Below are positions 54,156 to 62,277 of a DNA stretch of 64,000 nt, in pieces (the first letter of the stretch is position 1; each line of letters starts with the position of its first letter). Under the pieces are notes generated by a model. It saw nothing but the letters and a program-made list of their open reading frames with translations. It was not told the origin of the DNA and searched no databases. The stretch comes from Sphingobacterium nematocida (GTDB lineage: Bacteria > Bacteroidota > Bacteroidia > Sphingobacteriales > Sphingobacteriaceae): positions 36,215 to 100,214 of the forward strand of contig NZ_FUZF01000021.1 of assembly GCF_900168125.1 (NCBI RefSeq), given 5' to 3'. The translations under genes and the position numbers were made by a program.

Positions 54156-55889
54156 TTAGCTTTTTAGATAATCCAAATAAGCCTTAGCTGTCTCATCTTC
54201 AGGACTGTACTTTAAAGCATTTTCAAAATACGGTAATGCCTTCGCATTATCGCCTTTTAGCAAGTGGAAATAGCCCACATTATTATAAGCTTCTACTATT
54301 TTTGTAATCTGATCTTCATCTAATGTTGTACCTGCGGCTTCTTTATCTTTCAATACTTTGATCAATTGATCAAAAGCAGGAACAAAAAGACCTTTTGTCA
54401 ATTCAGGAGTTTCTGGATTAACAACATCCAGGTTCATATTGGAATAACCTGTCATATATAAGGCCTGCACCAAATATTCGTCGTAAACTTTTTGATCGTT
54501 GGATTTAATGATCACATCAAATGCCTTGATTGCATCGTTGAATTCCTTCGTAGCATCCTCTTCCTTTCCTTTCTTAGCAGTACCTGCACGGAAATTTGCC
54601 ATACCTAAGAACTGATTTGCTTCGTAGTAAAAATCAGTACCCGCTTTCTGAGCTGGAATATTGAAAATACCTGCAGCCACATCATACTTGCCTTGATTAA
54701 AAGCAACCATACCTGCAGAACCGATCTCCGCCATCATTTCCGGATTCATTTCCAACGCCTTTTGCAAGTTAGGTAATCCCTTTGCTAAATCACCAGTTTC
54801 GATGTATGCAAGACCAGAGAAAAGATAATCAATATCGATCAGTCGGTTTGCCTCTGCATTAGCGAACAACTTACCGAAGTATTCTACCCCTTTTGTATAA
54901 TCCTTATCTTGGTTAACTGCGATCAATCCTAAATAACGGAATACTTTCGCATCTACCCCCGGTACATTAGCCAATTTCTCAGCTACCGTTTTTAACTCAT
55001 CATATTTCTGGCCGTATACCAAGAAGTCAGCGTAGCGCACGTTTGCCTCCGGAGACATATCTCCTGTTACTTGCAAATATTTCTTGTAACTATCTACCGC
55101 TTTAGCCACTTGTGCCTCGTAAGCCGTCTTTTCTTCGTCTGTATTGTCCGGCATACGCTTCGCTATTTGCAGTTGCGTCTCGGCAATTTCGCGGTATACT
55201 GGTCCATAGTTCGGATACTCAGCAACAATTGTATTGTATTGTTCCAGCGCTTCGTCAAAAGCAAATGCACGGCGTGTAATTAAAGCTTGTTGAACCTTAG
55301 CTTTTACCAAATTAGGATCGATATTTAGTGCGTCACGGTAAGCAACATAAGCCTCACTCGATCTTTGCCCCATTCCGATATATGCATCGCCCAAAGCGAC
55401 AGGAATTAAAGCGTCTTTCGCATTTTTCGCTTTCGCTTGTGTTAAATAATCAACTGCTTTTGCATAATCAGGCTTCGGTGCATCGATATAAGCGCGTCCG
55501 ATATAGTATAAAGGCAAATAATCCTTCTTACCCAGAGTAGCTGTTGCTGTAGCGAACTTTGACTCGGCCGCCGAAGCATTGCCTTTCTTTAAATCAACAA
55601 TACCTAAACCAACATTGTTCAACTGCTCTTTAGGAGCGTTTGTCAAACCATTGTTGAAAATGATAGCTGCAGAATCTGCTTTCTCATTAATCAAATAAAT
55701 CTGTCCCAAGTAAAAGTAGTTTTCGCCATCTTTAGCCTTTTTCTCGACCAAATTTTGCAAAATACTTTTAGCCTTATCATACTGCTCCGCATCCATCGCC
55801 GCCTGAGCATCCTTCAAACTTTGAGCACTTGCTGTACCAACTACAGCCCCAGCCATTAATAAACTCAAAAATAATTTGCTTTTTGTCAT
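54156..55889 (-). CDS. Periplasmic tetratricopeptide-repeat protein, last gene of the Ton operon
   Basis: A 577-residue protein with signal peptide MTKSKLFLSLLMAGAVVGTASA. It consists of about ten to twelve TPR hairpins, for example AKSILQNLVEKKAKDGENYFYLGQIYL, LYYIGRAYIDAPKPDYAKAVDYL and the canonical last one GYFHLLKGDNAKALPYFENALKYSPEDETAKAYLDYL. No enzyme motif was seen. It is 28 bp after the PstS-like gene. The conserved association with tonB/exbBD in Sphingobacteriaceae suggests a helper or sensor in outer-membrane energy transduction, but that is inferred. Confidence 0.82.
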   Translation of the reverse strand: MTKSKLFLSLLMAGAVVGTASAQSLKDAQAAMDAEQYDKAKSILQNLVEKKAKDGENYFYLGQIYLINEKADSAAIIFNNGLTNAPKEQLNNVGLGIVDLKKGNASAAESKFATATATLGKKDYLPLYYIGRAYIDAPKPDYAKAVDYLTQAKAKNAKDALIPVALGDAYIGMGQRSSEAYVAYRDALNIDPNLVKAKVQQALITRRAFAFDEALEQYNTIVAEYPNYGPVYREIAETQLQIAKRMPDNTDEEKTAYEAQVAKAVDSYKKYLQVTGDMSPEANVRYADFLVYGQKYDELKTVAEKLANVPGVDAKVFRYLGLIAVNQDKDYTKGVEYFGKLFANAEANRLIDIDYLFSGLAYIETGDLAKGLPNLQKALEMNPEMMAEIGSAGMVAFNQGKYDVAAGIFNIPAQKAGTDFYYEANQFLGMANFRAGTAKKGKEEDATKEFNDAIKAFDVIIKSNDQKVYDEYLVQALYMTGYSNMNLDVVNPETPELTKGLFVPAFDQLIKVLKDKEAAGTTLDEDQITKIVEAYNNVGYFHLLKGDNAKALPYFENALKYSPEDETAKAYLDYLKS

Positions 55890-55917
55890 AATTTTATTTT
55901 GTGTTCTTAGTTGTTTA

Positions 55918-56829
55918 CTAATTTATATTATCTCTAATTATTATCTCGCGACCGGGCATTGTAAAAGGTAATAACCCTGATTTTAAGACAATGCGTTGTC
56001 CTCGATCTCCTGTCATAAATGCTGAAAAACCAATCCCCAATCCGAGATTCGGTTGGTAATTCAACACAAAAATTTCTCGTTTTAAAGGATATTCGCCTGT
56101 AGCAAGCGTCGTTTGCGACGGTTTTACATACTGTATAGCCTTTGATTTTTCGTTAAGCACGCTCAAGATACGAATTTTATCTTTTTCTCTAAAAGAACTT
56201 TCTAAAGATAAAAACTGATTGTAGCTGATCAGACCTACCTTCCCTCTATTCTCAGCAATTTCCTGCAAAACTTCGTTTGCACCAGCCTTCGTTGTTACAT
56301 ATGTATTAGCCGCTTTCTCTATATTTCCTAATTCTCTAAAATAACGAAAGACGCTGGAGTTTAGATTGTCAAAGACTAACGAAAAACTCCGGGCTTTATT
56401 GCCTTTTATAAGCTCTACAACATCACTTACACGAATACTTGAATCGGCATCAGCAACATTACCTACTAAAATGATGCCATCATATGCCAAACTGTACACC
56501 CGTGGCTTAAGAGAACGTATTTCAAACCCCTTTTGTTCTTCATCGGTTAACGTTCTAGCCAAAACAGCGAAAGCAACATCTCCTTTTAAAAGACTATTAA
56601 CCGCCTGAACCTCCGGCTTTGCCACTTCCTTAATCTTAGCATTATAGTACGAACTTTCAAAAACCTCCTTTTGTTCCAAGAACAATGGCAACAACGTTTC
56701 ATCCACTACAACGGGCAATTCTCCCGCAAGAATATCGTCTTTCTTTTCCTTCTTGTTGTTAGAACAACCAGAAAAAAAAGTAGTCAACATCGTTGCAAAA
56801 ATTATGTAGAAATAGCCTTTCATTGTCAT
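55918..56829 (-). CDS. PstS-like substrate-binding lipoprotein in the Ton operon
   Basis: A 303-residue protein with a lipobox (TTFFSGC, Cys about residue 22) and a periplasmic-binding-protein fold related to PstS: LPVVVDETLLPLFLEQKEVFESSYYNAKI, AVLARTLTDEEQKGF, LAYDGIILVGN, NSSVFRYFRELG and a C-terminal domain GFSAFMTGDRGQRIVLKSGLLP. No ABC transporter genes are adjacent, and the ligand-binding TGS-type loop of true PstS is not obvious, so it may bind another anion or act in signalling. It lies 42 bp after the small membrane protein gene. Confidence 0.8.
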   Translation of the reverse strand: MTMKGYFYIIFATMLTTFFSGCSNNKKEKKDDILAGELPVVVDETLLPLFLEQKEVFESSYYNAKIKEVAKPEVQAVNSLLKGDVAFAVLARTLTDEEQKGFEIRSLKPRVYSLAYDGIILVGNVADADSSIRVSDVVELIKGNKARSFSLVFDNLNSSVFRYFRELGNIEKAANTYVTTKAGANEVLQEIAENRGKVGLISYNQFLSLESSFREKDKIRILSVLNEKSKAIQYVKPSQTTLATGEYPLKREIFVLNYQPNLGLGIGFSAFMTGDRGQRIVLKSGLLPFTMPGREIIIRDNIN

Positions 56830-56871
56830 TAAGATTTAAGGATTATTAAAAAGTTTAATCACCAAAATTAT

Positions 56872-57114
56872 TTAACGTAAAAAATTATTTTGCCAAAGCC
56901 GTGCAAAACGCATAAATGAATACACGATCAACAATGCTCCGAACATATTTTTATACGTCTTATCGATCTCTAAAGGAAACTGTTTCCAGAAGATAATCGC
57001 TAGCCCCAAAGCAAAGTAAAAGAGAAACATGCATAGGCCTAAAATGGACAGAAATCGCTGTGTCGGCGATTTCTGTCTAAATTTATTCATTCTTGAGTTG
57101 TTACTCACACTCAT
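56872..57114 (-). CDS. Small two-helix membrane protein of the Ton operon
   Basis: From the ATG at 57114 the protein is 80 residues: MSVSNNSRMNKFRQKSPTQR, then two hydrophobic segments, FLSILGLCMFLFYFALGLAIIF and YKNMFGALLIVYSFMRFARLW. The ATG shares its A with the tonB stop (TAATG), so translation is coupled; the longer frame to 57195 lies inside tonB and is disfavoured. No family is recognised. Position between tonB and the PstS-like gene suggests a role in the Ton complex. Confidence 0.75.
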   Translation of the reverse strand: MSVSNNSRMNKFRQKSPTQRFLSILGLCMFLFYFALGLAIIFWKQFPLEIDKTYKNMFGALLIVYSFMRFARLWQNNFLR

Positions 57115-57995
57115 TACATATTTGTTAAGTCCAAACGAATAGGCAACGTATAAGCCACACGTACTGGTCGTCCGTTCTGAATACCCGGGCTCCATTTCTT
57201 TGCTTTCTTCAACAAATTGATAGCAGCTTGTCCGGTACCGTATGATAAGTCACGGATTACTTTTATATCTGTCAAAGAACCGTCTTTCTCAACGACGAAA
57301 GATACGTTAACAGCTCCTTTTACGCCTGCATCAATCGCTCCCGAAGGATATTGATAGTTGTCACCGATCCATTTACGGAAAGCTGCCATACCACCCGGTG
57401 GCTCAGGTTGGATCTCTACGGATTCGAAAATTTCGTCTCCTGTACCCGTACCGCCTTCAACACCTTTGGTACTACCTGTAGCAGATCCTGCTACATCTTT
57501 TGTACCCCACTTACCTTCGGTAGTGATGCTACCACCTTTCATACCTTTCATGGCAACAGGACCGATAAGCTTTTTCTTATCTGTAGCTTCTTCCACAGTT
57601 GCTACTTCTTGTTCCACGGCCTTTTCCTTAGGCACTGGCTTGATTTCTGGCAATGCAACAACGTCCAACGCTGGTTTTGACTCAGCGATTTTAGGAGCTT
57701 CTTCTTGCACTGGTGGTTTCTCTTCTTCTTCAGGAAGTTTCTCCGCCAAATCTTCTAAAGTAACCTCTTCTGTAAATGCCACCTCTTCTTTAGGAGCATC
57801 ATTTCCAGAAAAAAGCTTTAGATTCATTGCAGAGGGAATACTAAAGACTGCAACTATACTCATCACAATAAGCAATGCCGTATTTGTCGCTTTAGGTCCT
57901 AACTTACGCAGCTCGTATGCTCCGTAAGCCTTATTCCTGTTTTCGAAGACAACATCAAGCCACTCTTTTCTAAATATATTTAATTTTTCAAACAT
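57114..57995 (-). CDS. tonB: TonB-family energy transducer
   Basis: A 293-residue protein with a cytoplasmic N-terminus (FRKEWLDVVFENRNKAYGAYELRKLGPK), one membrane helix (ALLIVMSIVAVFSIPSAMNL), a Glu/Pro-rich periplasmic linker (TLEDLAEKLPEEEEKPPVQEEAPK) and a TonB C-terminal domain (about residues 200-293, with AFRKWIGDNYQYPSGAIDAGVKGAVNVSFVVEKDGSLTDIKVIRDLSYG, then SPGIQNGRPVRVAYTLPI). Such TonB proteins carry the extra N-terminal segment typical of Bacteroidota. It links ExbBD to receptors such as SusC. Confidence 0.93.
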   Translation of the reverse strand: MFEKLNIFRKEWLDVVFENRNKAYGAYELRKLGPKATNTALLIVMSIVAVFSIPSAMNLKLFSGNDAPKEEVAFTEEVTLEDLAEKLPEEEEKPPVQEEAPKIAESKPALDVVALPEIKPVPKEKAVEQEVATVEEATDKKKLIGPVAMKGMKGGSITTEGKWGTKDVAGSATGSTKGVEGGTGTGDEIFESVEIQPEPPGGMAAFRKWIGDNYQYPSGAIDAGVKGAVNVSFVVEKDGSLTDIKVIRDLSYGTGQAAINLLKKAKKWSPGIQNGRPVRVAYTLPIRLDLTNM

Positions 57996-58028
57996 ATTAA
58001 TTCTGTTTAATGATAACTATATACCTGA

Positions 58029-58586
58029 CTAGTCGTTATATAAATTATCTTTTTTCAATAGCTCAATTTCTTCGGTCATGATACGATTAGATATCATATA
58101 ACGCTTTACATCGACAATCTTCATTTCGTCCAAAGCATCAACGATATTTCTAGTTACTGATTTTTCACTAGGACGTATCACTACGATCATGTCTTTGCCT
58201 CCTGCTTGTTTAGGAACGACTTGTTTCATTTTCATAAGCACAGCACGTAGGCCATCCTTACTATAATCGATCACAGCCGGCTCCTGAATAGGCTTTTTCA
58301 CATCTCCTTGGTACCAAACGATCTTATCATCAGATCCCAGTATCAAAGTAACACTACGATGCTCATCTACATCAACGTCAGTCTGCTTGTCAGTTTCTAC
58401 GTTTTTATCCGGCATCGCGACGTCCATCGCTTGAGGCTTGTTCAAGGAAGTGGTCAACATGAAGAACGTGATCAGTAAGAACGCCAAGTCAACCATGGCT
58501 GTAAGATCTACCTTACCTCCATTTTTCTTGGATCTAACCTTTCCGCCTTTGCCGCCCTTACCAGAGTCTTGATTTAATTCTGCCAT
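58029..58586 (-). CDS. exbD: ExbD/TolR-family proton-channel subunit
   Basis: A 185-residue protein. The N-terminal GGKVDLTAMVDLAFLLITFFMLTTSLNKP segment holds the conserved membrane Asp of ExbD/TolR, followed by a periplasmic domain (VTLILGSDDKIVWYQGD, MIVVIRPSEKSVTRNIVDALDEMKI). It is the second of two ExbD genes, 11 bp from the first and 33 bp upstream of tonB. Confidence 0.93.
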   Translation of the reverse strand: MAELNQDSGKGGKGGKVRSKKNGGKVDLTAMVDLAFLLITFFMLTTSLNKPQAMDVAMPDKNVETDKQTDVDVDEHRSVTLILGSDDKIVWYQGDVKKPIQEPAVIDYSKDGLRAVLMKMKQVVPKQAGGKDMIVVIRPSEKSVTRNIVDALDEMKIVDVKRYMISNRIMTEEIELLKKDNLYND

Positions 58587-58597
58587 TTGCTTCTATC

Positions 58598-59257
58598 TTA
58601 TTTATCAGCCTTAAGACCAGTCACGAAACTGAACTTGTTTTGCTTCTGATTACGTAATGTTTCAATTATTAAATTCAAACTAGGAAACTTCTCATCAGCA
58701 TCTGCTTTGATTGCGACTGTCATAAGCTCGATATCATCTGGATCGCCACCACTTTCGATAGCCTTATCTTTTAATATCTTTGCCGACGCCAATCGAGCTT
58801 GCTTTACCCAAGCAGACAACTCATTTGAGGCATTCATTGTCGAATCTACCGGAATACCTTTTTGCTTATCAGCCGTTCTATCCTCTGATGCTGCAGCCAA
58901 CAATGTTTTCATTGTCTTCATTGACACACCAAAATCTTCCATCGATTTGAATTTGCCATATTCTTCTGGCGTAAATTCAATACCATACAAAGCGCCCATT
59001 TGCTGTAATGCTTGTACACGCACGTTTTGATCTGACATATGAAAGAAGACTTTTCCTTCATCGCCAACAGTGATCATCGCTACGTTTCCGTCTGGCAATT
59101 TTGCCTCAGAAAAGGAATGTGGCGCGTCAACTATCAATGACTCTTGTTGTCTTGCAGTTGCTGTAAGAACGAAGAACGTAAGAAGCAAGAAAGATACGTC
59201 ACACATCGCCGTCATGTCGATCGATGTACTGGCTCTTTTTACTTTTGCTTTACCCAT
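58598..59257 (-). CDS. exbD: ExbD/TolR-family proton-channel subunit (longer paralogue)
   Basis: A 219-residue protein starting VKRASTSIDMTAMCDVSFLLLTFFVLTATARQQE, with the conserved membrane Asp (CDVSFLLLTFF). A long periplasmic insert (KLPDGNVAMITVGDEGKVFF to about residue 170) makes it larger than its neighbour, ending in LMTVAIKADADEKFPSLNLIIETL. Two ExbD paralogues with one ExbB are common in Bacteroidota. Confidence 0.92.
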   Translation of the reverse strand: MGKAKVKRASTSIDMTAMCDVSFLLLTFFVLTATARQQESLIVDAPHSFSEAKLPDGNVAMITVGDEGKVFFHMSDQNVRVQALQQMGALYGIEFTPEEYGKFKSMEDFGVSMKTMKTLLAAASEDRTADKQKGIPVDSTMNASNELSAWVKQARLASAKILKDKAIESGGDPDDIELMTVAIKADADEKFPSLNLIIETLRNQKQNKFSFVTGLKADK

Positions 59258-59355
59258 TTCTTTAATCTTTTTAAATTAACAACTCTTCTTCTTTTTCTTA
59301 ATGATGCTTTCAACTTTCACTTTCCATAAAAAAAGTAAAAGTTTTATTCAACATC

Positions 59356-60186
59356 TTATTTGTGGTTTGCAGCGTACGTTTGTACGATTGAGAAACCAGC
59401 CTCGTCGATAGAGTAAGTTAATTTGTCGATTTTTGCAGTTAAGATATTGTACATTACAATCGCAAATGTAGAAGTCGCGATACCTGTAGCTGTATTGATA
59501 AGGGCCTCAGAGATACCGTTCGCTAATTTCGCTGAATCTGGTGCACCACCTGTTGCCAATGCCGAGAAGGCCTTGATCATACCTGTTACTGTACCTAATA
59601 GACCTGTTAATGTACCGATAGAAACCAATGTAGCTAATACATTTAAGTTTTTCTCCAACATCGGCATTTCTAATGCTGTAGTCTCTTCAATTTCTTTTTG
59701 GATCGCTAATGCTGATTTTTCTGCATCTAAGCCTGGGTTAGCTTCAACGTCTTTGTATTTCAACAATCCTGCTTTAATTACATTAGCAACAGAACCTTTT
59801 TGTTTGTCACACTCTGCAATTGCAGTATCAATGCTTCCGGTTTTTAATAACGATTGTACTTTACGAACAAAGTTACCTACATTACCTGTTCCTGATGCTT
59901 TTCCGATAACGATAAAACGCTCAATAGCGAATACCCATACCATCAAAAATAAACCTAATAAGATAGGTACAACTACCCCTGCGTGATAAACCATACCACC
60001 ATAGTTACCTGGAAGAGGTTGGTTTTCTGGATTATTATCAATAAAGTTTGCTGGATTACCCATCACGAATTTCCAGATCAAATAACCGATAATGAAACAA
60101 ATTACGATAGATAAGCTTGCAAATAAGTTACCTGAATTGCCACTTTCTTGTTTTGCTGGACTAGTAGTTTTTGGTGCGTTTGCCAT
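59356..60186 (-). CDS. exbB: ExbB/MotA/TolQ-family proton-channel protein
   Basis: A 276-residue membrane protein with four hydrophobic segments: LSIVICFIIGYLIWKFVM, GVVVPILLGLFLMVWVFAIERFI, LNVLATLVSIGTLTGLLGTVTGMIKAFSAL and SEALINTATGIATSTFAIVMYNIL. The last two hold the Thr and Gly/Ala pattern of the ExbB core. It is the first gene of the leftward Ton operon and has the best promoter in the window. Confidence 0.93.
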   Translation of the reverse strand: MANAPKTTSPAKQESGNSGNLFASLSIVICFIIGYLIWKFVMGNPANFIDNNPENQPLPGNYGGMVYHAGVVVPILLGLFLMVWVFAIERFIVIGKASGTGNVGNFVRKVQSLLKTGSIDTAIAECDKQKGSVANVIKAGLLKYKDVEANPGLDAEKSALAIQKEIEETTALEMPMLEKNLNVLATLVSIGTLTGLLGTVTGMIKAFSALATGGAPDSAKLANGISEALINTATGIATSTFAIVMYNILTAKIDKLTYSIDEAGFSIVQTYAANHK

Positions 60187-60586
60187 TTTTACTAAATTTT
60201 AGATTTTTACTGTTGTTTAATTATTATTGTTTAATTCAATTTATGCAATATTTACTGCGTCATTTTGAAGTCTGTCAAAACAAATATACTATTTTGTTAC
60301 AAAAGTCAAATTTTTTCGCATCTAATTTTATACTCTTTCAAAATGTCTTGACGGATGAGCATCAGCGGCAATCATATCCTCAATACATCCCTAAATTAAA
60401 TGTTTCCATCCTGTGAATATTATGCAATAAAAACTATTTTTTTTTTGATATGCAAATTAATAAATAGTTAACTCGATAAAATAAGTAAGCCACCACTCAC
60501 TTTGATTGTTGCAACATATTTATTCTTAGACGCCTTTTAATCAGCTAATCTCCTTGTACTAACGCATTTATAAAACAAAAATTGCG
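60187..60586. other. Intergenic region upstream of the Ton operon
   Basis: This 400-bp AT-rich gap holds the Ton-operon promoter (60281-60310) and otherwise nothing I recognise: no tRNA, no clear hairpin with T-run, no credible gene. A T-run at about 60435-60447 is the only other structure. Confidence 0.5.
60281..60310 (-). promoter_or_regulatory. Bacteroidetes promoter of the exbB-exbD-exbD-tonB operon
   Basis: On the minus strand TTTG (60310-60307) is followed after 18 nt by TATATTTG (60288-60281), fitting the -33 TTTG and -7 TAnnTTTG consensus. It lies about 95 bp upstream of exbB. Confidence 0.68.
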
Positions 60587-60934
60587 CTAACCACCTACTT
60601 GTTTTACGCCATACCCTTCTGCACTAAGGATATCAAAAACTTTTTGCTTAAAATCACCTTGTATCAAAATCTCGCCGTCTTTTGCAGATCCACCGACACC
60701 ACATTTCTGCTTTAACAATTTAGCCAAGTTTTGAAAATCGGCATCTTTTCCTATAAAACCTTCGACAATTGTAACAACTTTGCCCTTCCTTGACTTACGG
60801 TCCAAAAGAACCTTCAATTTTTGCTGCTTATTAGGCAATGTATCTTGCTCTGACTCCAAATTCTCCTCATATGAAAAAGAGCTGTCTGTCGAATATACAA
60901 TACCTTCGTATTGCTGTTTTTTTTGCTTTGCCAT
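60587..60934 (-). CDS. SUI1/eIF1-like translation initiation protein (YciH family)
   Basis: A 115-residue protein. An N-terminal acidic, low-complexity tail (about residues 1-40) is followed by a SUI1 domain: QQKLKVLLDRKSRKGKVVTIVEGFIGKDADFQNLAKLLKQKCGVGGSAKDGEILIQGDFKQKVFDILSAEGYGVKQVGG in short order, with the GVGGSxKDGEIxIQGD hallmark. YciH-type proteins are related to eIF1, and their bacterial role in start-codon choice is unclear. It lies upstream of a diacylglycerol-kinase-like gene in tail-to-head order with a 96-bp gap. Confidence 0.93.
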   Translation of the reverse strand: MAKQKKQQYEGIVYSTDSSFSYEENLESEQDTLPNKQQKLKVLLDRKSRKGKVVTIVEGFIGKDADFQNLAKLLKQKCGVGGSAKDGEILIQGDFKQKVFDILSAEGYGVKQVGG

Positions 60935-61030
60935 TTTTATTTTAAAGTTATTAGAAGTTAATAAAAGTGATGTAAGTTACGAGGAGCCTTTCATCACCAT
61001 CATAACCTTTGTCACCTTTATCACTGTGAG

Positions 61031-61909
61031 TTAACATATAATCTTCAACGAACTCGGCTTTACCTCTATTTTTAGATTTCCGGGAAGCGCTAAAGGCTCG
61101 CCATCGACATGTACTGGACCGTCATCGTCCCGCTCTATCAGAATATCCTTCCCAGGAATAATCTCGACGTAATCCGACTGATCAGCAGAACGATTGAATA
61201 GGTGGTAAACCATCATAGGTAGAATATACAATGGAAATTTATGTACAATACATACATCAAGTACGCCATCACTGACAGAAGCATTGGGCGCAATGTATGC
61301 ATTATTACCATATTGCGGCGAATTTGCTACCGAAATCATAAAAGCTTCCCTTTCATAGGTTTTACCATCTATAGTCAACTTATAATGAAAGGGCTTATAC
61401 TTCCCAAGCAGATTAACAACAGATCGCAAATAGCCAATTGGCCCGCGAATAGAATCATTCGCAAAGCGGTCACTCACCGAGGCATCAAAGCCAAGCCCCG
61501 CAATATTGAAAAAAGGCTTATCGTTTACGGTGCCACAATCCACATCAACAGTTTCAAATCTATTTAATCGACGTATTGCGGCCGTCTCATTCATCGGAAT
61601 CCCCAAATAAAGGGCCAATCCATTGCCAGAACCTTCTGGAATAATGCCCAAAGGAATACCAGACCCGATCAACGAAGCTCCCAGCTCATTGATTGTACCG
61701 TCTCCTCCCACCGCAACAACTGCATCATACTTTTCTTCAATAGCTTTTTTTCCAAGCTCATAGGCGTGATTAGGCTTTGTTGTCTGCTGAAAAGTGGGAT
61801 TAAACTTTTTTAAATCAAGGACTTCCAGCACATTTTTATTAAAAGCCGTTTTCTTTTTACCCCCGGAAATTGGGTTTACTACAAAAAGTATCTTCTTTTG
61901 ATCTTCCAT
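61031..61909 (-). CDS. Diacylglycerol/lipid kinase family protein (YegS/DgkB-like)
   Basis: A 292-residue protein with the DAGK catalytic nucleotide motif AVVAVGGDGTINELGASLIG and GIIPEGSGNGLALYLGIP, starting KILFVVNPISGGKKK (residues 5-19). The C-terminal half has the NAD-kinase-like second domain (NIAGLGFDASVSDRFANDSI, FMISVANSPQYGNNAYIAPNASVSDGVLDVCI). It would phosphorylate a lipid such as diacylglycerol or a sphingoid base. Bacteroidota make sphingolipids, so a sphingosine-kinase-like role is possible, but the substrate is not readable. Confidence 0.9.
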   Translation of the reverse strand: MEDQKKILFVVNPISGGKKKTAFNKNVLEVLDLKKFNPTFQQTTKPNHAYELGKKAIEEKYDAVVAVGGDGTINELGASLIGSGIPLGIIPEGSGNGLALYLGIPMNETAAIRRLNRFETVDVDCGTVNDKPFFNIAGLGFDASVSDRFANDSIRGPIGYLRSVVNLLGKYKPFHYKLTIDGKTYEREAFMISVANSPQYGNNAYIAPNASVSDGVLDVCIVHKFPLYILPMMVYHLFNRSADQSDYVEIIPGKDILIERDDDGPVHVDGEPLALPGNLKIEVKPSSLKIIC

Positions 61910-61989
61910 AAATGCATATCGTCAGGCTTGTAAAGATAAGATAAAATTAGCTTTTAATAGTTACAAAAGAGTTGTAGCTTTGTGCCGTT

Positions 61990-62070
61990 AAAAAGGTGGA
62001 CTGATTTGCATTTTACACAAAAAGAGGTAAAAAAGGAGATTGCAACCACAGAAAAAAAGTGCTAAAACCA
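61990..62070 (+). ncRNA. Candidate SAM-II riboswitch upstream of metK
   Basis: The order of conserved parts fits SAM-II: GGTGG (61995-61999), CTGATTT (62001-62007), then TTGCAACCAC (62040-62049) pairing with the GGTGG as P1, an A-rich loop, and GTGCTAAAACC (62059-62069) as the pseudoknot/triplex strand. A small extra stem (TTTTAC 62011-62016 with GTAAAA 62027-62032) sits in the P1 loop, as in longer variants. SAM-II controls methionine/SAM genes, and the next gene is SAM synthetase, which strongly supports the call. Confidence 0.8.
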
Positions 62071-62177
62071 TTCTTTTATTTGTTTTTTCACTTCGCTCTA
62101 TACAGAGTAGGCTGCTTCAAATCTCAAAGATTTCCCTCTCTTTTTTCTGAAAGAGTTTGTATTCAATGGACATCAAG

Positions 62178-62222
62178 AACTTTCATCTCTGTTGGTGATT
62201 CAATGGAATCATGAAAGTTTTT
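62178..62222 (+). terminator. Hairpin-terminator between the SAM-II element and metK, related to the 18-kb palindrome
   Basis: Outer arms AACTTTCAT (62178-62186) and ATGAAAGTT (62211-62219) and inner arms TGATTC (62196-62201) and GAATCA (62206-62211) form a hairpin followed by TTTTTT. It equals the 18,095 palindrome with 10 nt (CTCTGTTGGT) inserted in the left arm. It lies 55 bp before metK. Confidence 0.65.
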
Positions 62223-62277
62223 TCACACAATGGAGTGCACCGATATATAGTATTATACAAAACATAAATATTGTAAT

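Noticed and set aside
57358..57927. Plus-strand open frame of 189 codons opposite tonB
   Set aside because: It is the low-complexity Ser/Pro antisense of the Glu/Lys-rich TonB linker and has no start context or family signal.
59423..59986. Plus-strand open frame of 187 codons opposite exbB
   Set aside because: It mirrors the conserved exbB frame and shows no recognisable motif.
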